From Diplolepis rosae (lineage: Eukaryota > Arthropoda > Insecta > Hymenoptera > Diplolepididae): a DNA stretch of 64,000 nt. The DNA lies in assembly GCA_030998225.1 (NCBI GenBank), contig JAPYXD010000555.1, positions 5,952,001 through 6,016,000 of the forward strand, given 5' to 3'. The position numbers and the translations under genes are program-made. The notes beneath the pieces were generated by a model that saw nothing but the letters and a program-made list of their open reading frames with translations, did no database searches and was not told the DNA's origin. Below, one piece after another: positions 54,872 to 64,000 of this stretch; the first letter of the stretch is position 1; every line of letters starts with the position of its first letter.

Positions 54872-56064
54872 GAAAGAATTGTTGTTAAGTTACAAGTTAT
54901 AATTATAATTCAACCATTATTAATATAATTTAACGAATTAATTCGTTTATTCACTCCCACTGATGTGAAGTAATTGTGATTTTAATACAAAAATGTAATA
55001 TTTGCATACAATAATTTCCACAATAATGCCTTGAACCAAATCTCTGGAACATAACCTATAATTTACTGTTAGCTTTAATATTATTACCCTTATGGTACTC
55101 ACTTTTCAATTTCTTAGGCACAAATTAAATGCAAGTACAAAGGTGCAAGCAGTAACTGGTCAACTGAAACGCTTGAGCTTCGAGAGCACATTTTGAGGTT
55201 AAGTCAAAAATCTTTCTTATAAATCTGCCGATGAAAGTTTACTATATAACCAAAATAGGATTAAAATATCAAAGGCGGTTTTTTATTAATCTAATTTAAT
55301 TAAAATAGATATCTTTTTACATATATTTATTTCACGGTTATGCATATTCTTTTTATATTTTCATGATTTTTGTTGCACTTTTTTAGTGTTTTTAGTTACC
55401 AGACGTCAAATTGGACGATATTTATGATGTTTTGGAGTAAAGGTATCTTAAAATTGCGAAAAATGTACTAATTTTTTGAAATTTTTCTTAATATTATGAA
55501 ATTTAACTGAATTTTCAAAAAATGTATCTTAAAACTACTTAATTGTAACAGGATTTTAATAAAAAATTTCATAAAGCTACGAAACTGTAACCAAATTTCC
55601 AGTTAAATGTATAACTGCATAAAATTTCAGTTACCCAAAACGTAAAATTATTCCTGTTACAAGTTTCCGAATTTGTAGATACAAGTATCAGAATATTTAA
55701 CATTTTCTAACTGAAAATTAAGAAATTGCTTCTTAAATTTACTAAAAAACAACTGAATTTTCTGAAATTCTATTTTAATTTTACGAAATTCGAACTGAAT
55801 AAAACTCCAGTCTCTTGTTTCAGGAAATTGCCGTAGAAATTTCTAACAGTAGAAAAAAGTATTCCATCACAAATTCATAAACAGTTTATCACTCTTAGAC
55901 GAGCTTTTATATATAAAAGTATATGCAGTCATTTACATATACAGTACCTATATGAAAAACAGGATATTTTCTATATTCTTTGATAACTCGTAAATCATTA
56001 AAATTGGTAGATGATATTTCAAATCAATATTACCAAACTTTCTTATGAATATTCATGACGTGTA
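54872..56064. other. 5' flank of ap with MITE copy
   Basis: About 55435-55850 is an inverted copy of 25653-26428 (shared GGAGTAAAGGTATCTTAAAA-type sequence at one side, GAAATTTCTAACAGT at the other) without the nested MITE. The remainder is unassigned. Confidence 0.55.
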
Positions 56065-56284
56065 CTCTCTAAATCTGAATCAATCAAATTTTCACTGATT
56101 GAATCAGTGATTTGCCTTTTCACTGATTCATCAGTGAAAAAATATTTCTCACTGTCAAATCAGTCAATTTTCACATAAATAATCAGTGAAATTTGACTGA
56201 TTTACAGTAACCTCTTTTTAGCTATTTGAATCAGTCTAATTTCACTGATAATCAGTAGATTTTGACTGATTCAAATTTAGAGAG
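56065..56284. mobile_element. Palindromic MITE, CTCTCTAAATC family
   Basis: CTCTCTAAATCTGAATCAAT after TA, and GATTCAAATTTAGAGAG before TA (56285-56286). It is almost the same sequence as 25829-26106 with one internal block lost. Confidence 0.82.
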
Positions 56285-58300
56285 TATAAAAGTGCCTATA
56301 AGATAAGGAAACTAATTTTTCAAATACATGGATATTTTCAAAAAATTATATTCAAAAATATTAAATTTCATATGAAAATATACATGAAATTTAATAAATT
56401 TCTAACAGTGCAGTTTTCTTCGTACGTATATTGTAATTTGCGAAATAAAGAATTTCGTCGATATTCAGACTGAAATTTAGTTTTTCGATTAGTTTCCATA
56501 CATTGAAAAAGCCTAATTTTAAGAACAAATTTTAATTTATTATACTTTGAACTATGAAATACAAAAAATTCTAGTTTTGTTTTTGTAAAAGTAATTGTTT
56601 GCAAAAATCTTCCCAAAAGAGAGATATTTTGTGTACGAAAATTTTGTCACGCTGTCGGATTGTTTAGTGGCCTTGAAGTAATTAATTATATCAACTTACA
56701 GCAATACTTAGTTGGTGTTTATAGACACAAACATTGAGAATGGAAAATGTAGAAAAACCTTTTCACAAAATACACAAATGTTTCGAGTTTCTAGCATTGG
56801 AAAGGATTTGTGTTGACAACGCTTTGTGGTGTCTGAATATTCTGGTTCGTATTTTTGTTAGTATAGAAAACGAGATTCTTGGATGTCTTGTCGGATTTTA
56901 TACCTAATGCACGCGATTCCTATGCCAGGAACTACTCTCGTGATGAGAGTATTTAAGCTCAAGCGGTGTAGCCAAAGAAGCAAAAGTCCAGGGCCGTTTC
57001 ATAAAGAGTTCTTCTTTGATGCATTGCAAAAATAAAATCCATTTAATATATTTTTATTTTTTAAACCAAAATAGAGTTACAGCCAGAAAAAAGTTTTATT
57101 TAAATTTAAGAAATGGGTGTAGTTCCGAAAAGGTCTGACCTTCTTTTTCTTTGGAACTACGTATATTTACGTATTTTGATGCGCTGATTACAAATATCAT
57201 AGTGAAAATTGACGCAAATTTGAATTTAATGATGAAAACCATAAAAAACCCATAAAATCATGTTTTTTTCCATTTATTTTCATAAATAATGGGAATTTCG
57301 AAAAATATTTCAAATAAAAATTGTAGATCTCATCGAGGTGCACATTTTATGAAATATTAATTTTTATCGTACAGGTGATAGTTTTCTCGAAAAAGATAGA
57401 CAAAGTTTAGAAGTTGCAACAGGGTGGAGCCAGTACAGAATACTTTAAGGTTACTATTCTGCTTCCTTCATCGTGTATTGAAAGTGGGGGGGGGGGGGGG
57501 GCATGACTAAATACTGTAGCATTGTTGTTCTTTGCATGCAGAAACTTGTTATTATCAGTATATGAATGGTTTTAGAGAAAAAATGTACTAAACACAAAAG
57601 ATGTATTTTTTTATGCTCTACAATTTTTATTTGAAATAGCTTTCAAAATTTTCATTATTTACAAAAATAAATGGAAAAAACCATGATTTGATGGGTATTA
57701 TTATGGTTATCATCATTAATTCATATTCGTATTCATATCATCAATTCGAAGTAAAAACACCATTAGAAAAAATATAAATTTATTTGATTTTAAGAAATCA
57801 CCTTTTTAGCCTTTCTTAAATAAAAGAAAATAATTTTTTAACATTATTTATTTAATTTAAATAAATATTTTTTTATGCAAATACATTTTTTTTATTTTGT
57901 TCCTTACAATGTGTAGCAACTTTTTGGATTTGAAAAATAAGGTAACATGACTAAAAAAAAATTTGGAAATAAATTTTTTTTTTTCAAACATCCCAAAATT
58001 GTATATTATTTGTAACTTTTTGTCTCTCATCTTACGATATTTTCTATGCCCAAATTTTGCTACACATTATAAGGAACAAAATAAAAAAAGAATCATGACA
58101 ATTGGTTAAACAACGGAAAAGTTATTCAAAGTCAAAAATTGTCAAAAAAATGCTCAAAAAACTCAAAGTTTTTAGTTTGAAAACACATAAAGGTGCTGGA
58201 ATTTTTAAAAAGCCCCGAAAACTTTCTAAATAAAGATACTAAACATAAAAAAAATTGTGTGGAAGGTCTAAACTCAAAACTAAAATTCAATGATGAAAAA
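56285..58300. other. 5' flank of ap, AT-rich, no gene
   Basis: A CACTGTTAGAAATTT-family right terminus lies at 56396-56411, a G run near 57488, and inverted TGTTCCTTACAATGTGTAGC / GCTACACATTATAAGGAACA at 57899 and 58059, bounding a roughly 180-base palindromic unit. ORFs lack domains. Confidence 0.45.
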
Positions 58301-58415
58301 CAATTAAGAAATTTCTTTAAATCAAAGAAACTTTTTATTCGCCATATAACAATGCACAAATTTGGTTCAAAGAAATTTCGTTTGAATCAAAGAAACTTTT
58401 TTCTGGATGTACAAA
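58300..58415. repeat. AAAGAAA-type MITE fragment
   Basis: AAATCAAAGAAACTTTTTAT and GAATCAAAGAAACTTTTTTC, the latter followed by TGGATGTA, resemble the right end of 9625-9872. The left end is lost. Confidence 0.5.
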
Positions 58416-59213
58416 ATAAAACATCATTTCTGGGAATTCTATTCCTTCAAAAATATTTTAAACATTCACTGTAAAAAAAAGTTTCAGCGTTAAAATACAG
58501 TCGACTGTAATTTCGTAAAAAAATTGTTTACAGTACTGGATATTTCAACTTCTACAGCCAGGTTTCTAATTATAATTTAAGTATAATTCAAAAAATAAGA
58601 ATTCCTTGTGTAAAAACGCATAAACCATATTTGCATTTAAAAAAAATTAATTTTATATCCTAGCGCTCTGAAATCAGATATGACAACCCCTGTGAAAAAA
58701 GGCGCAAGTAGAATTTGAAATTACGACTTTCTCAGGCGATTATGAATGTAAAGAAGTCGGTTATGAAGGCCCGCATTACGCACAATATAAAATACACAAT
58801 ATAATATAATAATATATATTACACACTCGATAGTTTCCAGACATCCATAAAAAGCGATAATACCAATAACACCGAGTCTAACTGCTCAAACCTCTTATCC
58901 GAGAAAGTTTGCTTCAGACATAACACCGCTGTGCAAGAAACTCTCGCGTCAGTAAATTTTTCAAAATACACTAGATATGTTAACATCACATTAAACCTGA
59001 AATCATACTGCATGTGTCAGTGATAAAATGCAATATCCACTATCTTCAAATCTCCTCAGATTTTTACTTACAATTAATGTAGACACTTTTTTCGAAGGCA
59101 CATAACACTCAGCATCTGTTTTGATCCTGCTGCATTTTCTTATAAGGTAAAAAGTATAAACTAAATAAAACGTAATCAGCTTTGAAGCTGTATCAAAGTC
59201 GGAGCGCATACTA
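58416..59213. other. 5' flank of ap, no gene
   Basis: ORFs at 58819-59013 and 59003-59209 (minus) have no domain. An AT run (ATAATATAATAATATATATT) lies near 58800. Confidence 0.4.
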
Positions 59214-59523
59214 CTGTGGGCAAAAACTAAGGTGAATTTTTAATTTAAACTTCGCGGGCTAACCGATTCGAGCAAACTCTTTTATTTTTATGTTGGTCCT
59301 ACTGTTACTGACATCTGTGCCAAATTTCATGTCAATGTCATCATTTGTTACATAGTAACGCTTGTGTTTTCTAAACGACTGAAAGTGATTTTTTCGATTT
59401 TTACAATGTCTGAATTTGTTGAGCAAAGAAGTGCCATTGAATTTTGTTTGCGGAATGAAATTTTAGTTGCGGAAACGTTCAGAATGTTGCAGAAGGCCTT
59501 CGGTGATTTGACCATGTCGCAGA

Positions 59524-60102
59524 ATAGTATATTACGTGCCTAGGCGCACAATGAGGGTTATTGCGTGACGAGCGACAATGCTCGCAGGAGATCGAAGCCA
59601 AGGCGTAGTCGAGGCGTAGGTGAGGCGTAGCCGAGACGAAGCCGAGACACAGCCGAGACACGATCAGTTCTGCGAGCATTGTCGCGAGTCTCGTAATTTC
59701 CCGAATTGTGTGCATTGGCACGTATTCTATTTTATGTGACTTCGGTGGGGATACGAGTTTTTAAGCGTACAATCGAATCTAATCTAGTATTGTAGTTGTT
59801 TGCGGCGCTAGTCATTGCACTTGATATTTCGCGACTAGTCCCAGCCATTTTGATTTTATCGATCTTGTGTAGTAGTAGCTTGTTGTAATAGAGCATGCGC
59901 AGTTCAAATGTACAAGGCTTTGTCAGTAGGGTGCTAACGCTGTACGAAGAAGAAGAAGAATAAGAAGATTCTGCTCCTCTGTAAGACTGTATGCGCATGC
60001 GCAGTTCAATTTTTACATTATATTCCTCTGTAACGGAATACACAACATTCCGTTACTCTCAGCTGTAACGGAAAAACGAGTTTCCGTGCCGGAGGCACAT
60101 AA
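59524..60102. mobile_element. Compound insertion in mariner: foldback unit plus promoter-like segment
   Basis: Interrupts the transposase between TCGCAGAA and AATGTTTAT. The first 210 bases fold back: TATTACGTGCC ... GAGCGACAATGCTCGCAG pairs with CTGCGAGCATTGTCGCGAG ... GGCACGTATTCT. The loop holds about five degenerate units of GAGGCGTAGCC type (59595-59660). The remaining 370 bases are a separate segment with promoter-like and coding-like features, ending in the hairpin GTGCCGGAGGCAC. Outer ends TTACGTGCC and GGCACATAA are similar. Confidence 0.6.
59732..59848 (-). pseudogene. Short ORF behind an NRF-1-like palindrome (captured promoter?)
   Basis: 38 codons starting MAGTSREISSAMTSAANNYN and ending KTRIPTEVT before TAA. 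About 145 bases upstream on the same strand is TGCGCATGCGCA (59992-60003), a perfect match to the NRF-1 consensus, with a half site near 59890. The arrangement looks like the promoter, 5' UTR and first codons of a housekeeping-type gene carried on an insertion. The gene is not identified. Confidence 0.35.
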
Positions 60103-60661
60103 AAATGTTTATAAGTGGTACAAAGACTTCAAAGAAGACAGAGAACGTGTTGATGACTTGGAACGCCCCGGACGACCATCAACATCAACTGACGAGCAAC
60201 AAATCGAAGAATTAGTGCACAAGAATCGTCGATTGACAATTAGAGACCTTGCTGACACTATTGGCATTTCAAGAGGATCACTCAACACTGTTTCAAAAGA
60301 TTTTCACACTGCACTCGTTCTTCGTGGCCATTTCGCCAAAACCTCAATGCATATCGTTCCACAACCACCATATTTGCCTGATTTGGCTCCGTGTGACTTC
60401 TGGCTATTCCCCAAACTTAAAAAACCACTCCGAGGACACCGTTTTGACACGATTCAAGAGATACAAGCCGAATCGAAGAAGACTTTGAAGGCAATTCTGG
60501 AAATCGAATTTAACAAGTGTTTCCACGATTGGAAAAAACCTTGGCATAAGTGCATTATATCGGGAGGGGATTACTTTGGAGGGGATGAAATTGATTTGGA
60601 TAAATAAATAAAGATTTTTCATATTATAACAAAATTCACCTTATAGTTTTTGCCCACAGTA

Positions 60662-61410
60662 GTAAATATTGTCCACATTTTATAATTCCCCAAATTTATT
60701 TTACCAAGATTCATGTATCCGAATTACTAGTTGCTCTAATTTTTATATTTCTAATTCATCACTAGTGTTGGGCGACTGCTCCTGTGACTAGTGGTAAGTA
60801 ATTTATTACCTGACGCCAGGCTCGTCGAGAGGAGGAGGGGCAGGGGGGGGGGGGTGATTCGCCCCGGCCCAGTAGTTTTTAGGGGGGCCCGGAACGTTGT
60901 TAACCCTGAAAATGTTGTGGTTGAGGTTGTATATAAGTATATTAGAGGTCAAGAAGCTTTGAAAAAAAGGGCTTAAAAAAACAGAAAAGGGTGGGGGGCC
61001 CGACGAACTTTTCCGCCGCAGGCCCGAGTTGTCTCTCGACGGCCCTGCCTGACGTGAAGCGGTAGTTACCGGTCACACTGGTTAAGAGTGGTAATTCTGA
61101 ATTTTTTCATAATTTGAAAAGGTTATTTTATCAAAAACTGGATTATACTTGATCAAACAACTGTTCATAGTGATTTATGATTTTTCGTTGGTAGATTTTG
61201 TACATTGTATGTTTTATATAGTTAAAATGTTTAAATATTAAATAATTTTTTAAAGAATACCTATGTGAAGTATCTACATGAAACTAAATTGTCTTTATAA
61301 ACTCGTCTGAAAATTGAAGGACTGTGCTTTAGCTTAGAAAAATATATTTTACTGCATTTTTATCATTGGAATATAATATAATATTCATTAAAAACTTGGT
61401 ACGTTTGCAT
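60662..61410. other. 5' flank of ap with a GC-rich repeat-like block
   Basis: 60815-61075 has G runs (60842-60852), GGGGGGCCCGG and GGCCCGAGTTGTCTCTCGACG near the right, with CTCGTCGAGAGGAGGAGG near the left. CTCGACGG and GTCGAGAG give short inverted similarity, so it could be a small element. The 61-codon ORF here is of no evident function. Confidence 0.4.
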
Positions 61411-61500
61411 TGGCTTTAGGGCCCATAAATGAAGAAGTCTATTTAAACATTTTTTTTTGACGTTTTGGCTCTGATCGGAGCTCTCATCAGTGATATTTAT
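61410..61500 (-). repeat. Retroelement end with hammerhead-like motif
   Basis: The minus strand has CACTGATGAG, stem AGCTC...GAGCC-like, then AAAACGTC (61459-61490), followed by TTATGGGCCCTAAAGCCAAT. It shares both landmarks with 46272-46350, so this is another copy of the same retroelement end. The GAAA box is changed to CAAAA. Confidence 0.5.
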
Positions 61501-61559
61501 TAAAATCTAGAAAATACAAAAAATATGGTGTCGCTAATTTCCAATTTTTTTGGAATAAC

Positions 61560-61920
61560 TAGAATACTGTTCCTGAGTACTTTGTTTCTTATATTCAGTG
61601 ACCGAATCACTGAAAAAGTAGAAGTCAGATGCTTTGATTTAGTTATAACGTGTGCTGCGGGTCAGTGAATCGTAGTTGATAATATTAGGTATCGCCTTTC
61701 TGCACTTCAGAATGCGAGTTGCTGCTGAGCAGCATTTTCTTACTGACTCGTAGTGACTAGTGATGCTGTTAGGCTTAGCACTGGCCTTTAGTATGTGCAG
61801 GGACTGAGACACAGTACAAGAATGCTGCTCAGCAGCAAACTACCGTTGCTGACCGACCGGCGTACTGATAATCAGCAATCGATTACTGATTACCAGAATT
61901 TTCTTTTTTGCGTCTAGAAT
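61560..61920. repeat. Palindrome-rich GCTGCTGAGCAGC block
   Basis: GCTGCTGAGCAGC (61721) and GCTGCTCAGCAGC (61833) are near-perfect palindromes about 110 bases apart, within DNA of balanced composition rich in CAGT/ACTG. It could be a foldback element. The ends are not defined. Confidence 0.45.
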
Positions 61921-62149
61921 TCGGGGAATATTTGTCTAGAGTGAAGTTTCATAAAGAACAGCACAAATTATCCAAATTCAATTCTAAAGAATCATTGACA
62001 CTTTTTTATTAAGAAAATTCTTCAAAACTTTGTGCATGAGATCATAAGCGTGTGCCAACAAAAGGAAAAAATGTCTATCAGACTGGAAACACTTTTTGAT
62101 TTTAAAGCCCAGAGTCAAGGAATTCAAGTGCGCAGCAAATAAATGATCG

Positions 62150-62470
62150 AGTGCCTGGGTGGAGAAAATCTCTCGAGGTTCTAGGCACGAACACACGACA
62201 CCCTTCTTTCATGCGGAGCACTTCGGATTAGGTGGACCAAGAGGTGGAGAACGAAGGCACCTGAGCCCTAAGGTTCAAGCTTCAAGTCCTGAACCATTGC
62301 AGAGAGGGACAGACGGATATCCTCTTACCGACACGTGGCACGCACGTGCCTTTCCCATCGTCCTCCAAGAACACAGAGAACACAGAGAACATAGGCCCAC
62401 GTTCGAGGGGCCGATCCTATAAGGCCATTAATTAAGCGAGATTCGAGACACGTCGGATTTCTAATGCAGT
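62150..62470. other. GC-richer block upstream of ap, unassigned
   Basis: Balanced composition, with an 87-codon plus ORF (62159-62422) rich in Arg/His/Pro and without a domain. GAACACAGAGAACACAGAGA is a small tandem repeat near 62369. Possible regulatory island; unsupported beyond composition. Confidence 0.3.
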
Positions 62471-62675
62471 CGCTTTTTACCAACAATAATCACGGCTTTG
62501 CGTTTCGCAATTTCTACCCTACCATCTAAAGAAAATCCTCTCATCAGAGAATTTTGTTTTTTTTTCTATATCTGCCATTGATATTTTTTAAATGTTGAAA
62601 ATAAAAATAATCTGACCCTGTTCCAGAATAACAAAATGAATAAAAATTCTGCATTATTTGGAAATTTTGAACATT

Positions 62676-62815
62676 CACTGAGAAAACAGTTTCTTTGAAT
62701 CAAAGAAACATTTTTTCGATATACGGTCAAAGAAAAAATTTCTTCGAATTAAAGAAAGTTTTGTTGATTCAAACAAATTTTCTTTGATCCAAAAATATAG
62801 ATTTATTTGAAATCG
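62676..62815. mobile_element. MITE, AAAGAAA family, truncated
   Basis: CACTGAGAAAACAGTTTCTT start and ATACGGTCAAAGAAAAAATT as in 9625-9872. It is cut off where the 62822 repeat begins. Confidence 0.7.
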
Positions 62816-62821
62816 TCTACT

Positions 62822-63050
62822 CGGAGAAAAATAGTTCGAGAAACTTTACTCAACTTTTAGCAAGGTTGGAACATATAGACAAGTTGGAGATTATTTAATA
62901 TTATTGTAATAATGCGTGACTTACGAAACGTTAAAGAATGCATCACTGTTCGGTAAACTTTAAAAATGTAGAGTAAAGTTTTAAAACATACGTCGTGAAT
63001 TATTACAATAATTTAAACGTCGGACTGATCGGAGTGCTCATCAGTGATGT
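62822..63050. repeat. Shared repeat plus decayed hammerhead-like end
   Basis: 62822-62902 matches 47573-47660. Then, on the minus strand, CTGATGAG, CACTCCGATCAGTC and CGACGT (63017-63044) keep the hammerhead start and end but lack the GAAA box. An inverted ACGTCGTGAATTATTACAAT / ATTGTAATAATGCGTGACTT relation (62990 and 62905) flanks the region. Confidence 0.45.
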
Positions 63051-63119
63051 TTATTTCTAAAATATCAAAACAATAAATCAAATATTTCACATATTAGCAG
63101 CACAAAATAATGAATTGTA

Positions 63120-63300
63120 CACTGAAAAAGAATTTGGTAAGATCAAAAGTTTCGTTTGCTCAGGAAAAAAAAATGTCTGCTATTTGTGCAACGAAATAGT
63201 TTTGTTGTGATAGTCAAATGTTTTGGTTGGCTTATTTTTTGACCAAACAACAATTTTTTTCAAGAATTTGAAATCTTTCTGTGGAAAAAGAGACGCTTTC
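63120..63300. repeat. CAACAAAA-type MITE end with reversed SINE tail
   Basis: CACTGAAAAAGAATTTGG at 63121 and CAACGAAATAGTTTTGTTG resemble the arms of 15765-16708. From 63255, ATTTGAAATCTTTCTGTGG followed by GACGCTTTCGACT is the SINE tail on the minus strand. The two repeats are joined without a clear boundary. Confidence 0.5.
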
Positions 63301-64000
63301 GACTCTTGTTTGCCAAAAAAAATTCTTTTGTTTTCTCAAAAACAAATGTTGTTCGCCATTAAAATAATTGTTGTATCAAAAAATAATTTCGTTAGCTTGA
63401 AGAAATATTATTATAGATAGAACCAAATGCTGTTAAATGGAAAGAAACATTTTCGACACTTCCCAAAATTCTTTAAAAAAGCTTGTTTAGAATAATTTTT
63501 TATGTTAAATTAATTTAAGGCAAGACTAAGGTAAGTTAAGTAACTGTCCAAATTATATCCCTGTGACGGTAATGAAATTTTAAATGTTGGATAAATTGAT
63601 TTGAATTTAAGGAATTCGATTTTGTATTAAATTAGTAAAGTAAGTTTAGACTTCACCACAAAGATCGATGTATTCTGCTCTTTGACGGCTTAATCCTGCG
63701 TGTAAAGCGATACGGAATGTTGACGAGAGTCGATGTGACGGCCAAGGTAAGGGATACCCCATAAAAACTCACATGGTCTTTTTTATTATGGGAAAATGAG
63801 TCTCATAGCTTTCAACGATTAGATACGCCCGGCAGAGTTGAATCACCCCAATGGGGGGTCGGTTCTATTATTATTTTGTGCACATTCTTAAAAGAACTGA
63901 CAAAATACAAACATTAGTATAAGATACATAAAAAATCAAATACAAAATCCAGGACAGGTTCCTGGACTAATTCACATACAGAAATATAATTTTCACATCT
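63301..64000. other. 5' flank of ap, window edge
   Basis: 63650-64000 is less AT-rich. The features there (TTTTTATTATGGGAAAATGA, CCCCAATGGGG) look like part of a transposon that extends beyond the window. No domain is visible. Confidence 0.35.

Larger units (their letters stand above)
59406..60607 (+). pseudogene. Mariner transposase pseudogene
   Basis: The first part is MSEFVEQRSAIEFCLRNEIL, then VAETFRMLQKAFGDLTMSQ. After the insertion, NVYKWYKDFKEDRERVDDLE and RPGRPSTSTDEQQIEELVHK follow, then LTIRDLADTIGISRGS (second helix-turn-helix). A deletion then joins LNTVSKD to FHTALVLRGHFAKTSMHIVP. The C-terminus PPYLPDLAPCDFWLFPKLKK keeps the third catalytic Asp, and CIISGGDYFGGDEIDLDK ends it. 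The first two catalytic Asp residues are missing. The second part still forms an open 173-codon frame. Confidence 0.88.
59214..60659 (+). mobile_element. Mariner element, deleted core, with a compound insertion
   Basis: TIRs CTGTGGGCAAAAACTAAGGT and complement, flanked by TA (59212-59213 and 60660-60661). The transposase start (59406) is cut off by an insertion at 59524-60102 and resumes after it. The catalytic middle is deleted as well. Confidence 0.88.

Noticed and set aside
59732..60043. 103-codon minus ORF as a protein
   Set aside because: Its first two thirds are Ser/Tyr low complexity over a GAA repeat and the palindrome; only the last 38 codons from the internal ATG look gene-like.
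62159..62422. 87-codon ORF in a GC-richer block as a missing ap exon
   Set aside because: It is on the plus strand and ap reads on the minus strand; there is no LIM or homeodomain residue pattern.

Overview
The window is AT-rich, transposon-dense nuclear DNA from an insect. It is anchored by one recognisable host gene: apterous (ap), a LIM-homeobox transcription factor read on the minus strand. Three coding exons can be placed. Exon 1 (34703-34750) encodes a 16-residue start resembling the MGV...EER...MHW start of Drosophila Ap. Exon 2 (4433-4757) is a low-complexity Gly/Pro/Ser/His region. Exon 3 (855-1236) carries a His tract and a complete first LIM domain. The splice sites join in frame (exon 1/2 phase 0, exon 2/3 phase 1). 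Later exons (LIM2, homeodomain) lie beyond base 1. Intron 1 is about 30 kb. A CpG-rich stretch of about 1.2 kb upstream of the start codon looks like the 5' leader and promoter and carries short upstream ORFs. About 36,000-64,000 is then the 5' flank of ap. The order is unknown; a parasitoid or gall wasp, or another insect with a large genome, would fit, but I cannot prove this.

Nearly everything else is transposon sequence, mostly non-autonomous and often nested. (1) Mariner/Tc1 relics with terminal inverted repeats (TIRs) and TA target duplications: 10933-12234, 16815-17837, 27089-28045, 41655-42411 and 59214-60659; all have broken transposases. (2) TTAA-flanked elements of piggyBac type: 8375-8733, 11421-11821, 32212-33135, 33140-34092, 46917-47557, 49558-50302 and 53474-54579. 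(3) Several families of palindromic TA-flanked MITEs. (4) Two 3' ends of Penelope-like retroelements with GIY-YIG endonuclease remnants, each followed by a minimal hammerhead-ribozyme motif, plus other decayed hammerhead-like motifs. (5) tRNA-derived SINE pieces.

The most unusual observation is that two TIR elements (15765-16708 and 42768-43929), and possibly an insertion inside a mariner (59524-60102), appear to carry the 5' part of host-like genes. Visible pieces are a start-codon exon with plausible intron borders and SAM-like coding; a 5' exon, intron and exon encoding a well-formed C2H2 zinc finger; and a promoter-like stretch with an NRF-1-type palindrome followed by a short ORF. Nested insertions can be ordered because several repeat copies preserve the empty target site.

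No complete, intact protein-coding gene lies wholly inside the window, and no rRNA, functional tRNA or CRISPR array was seen.
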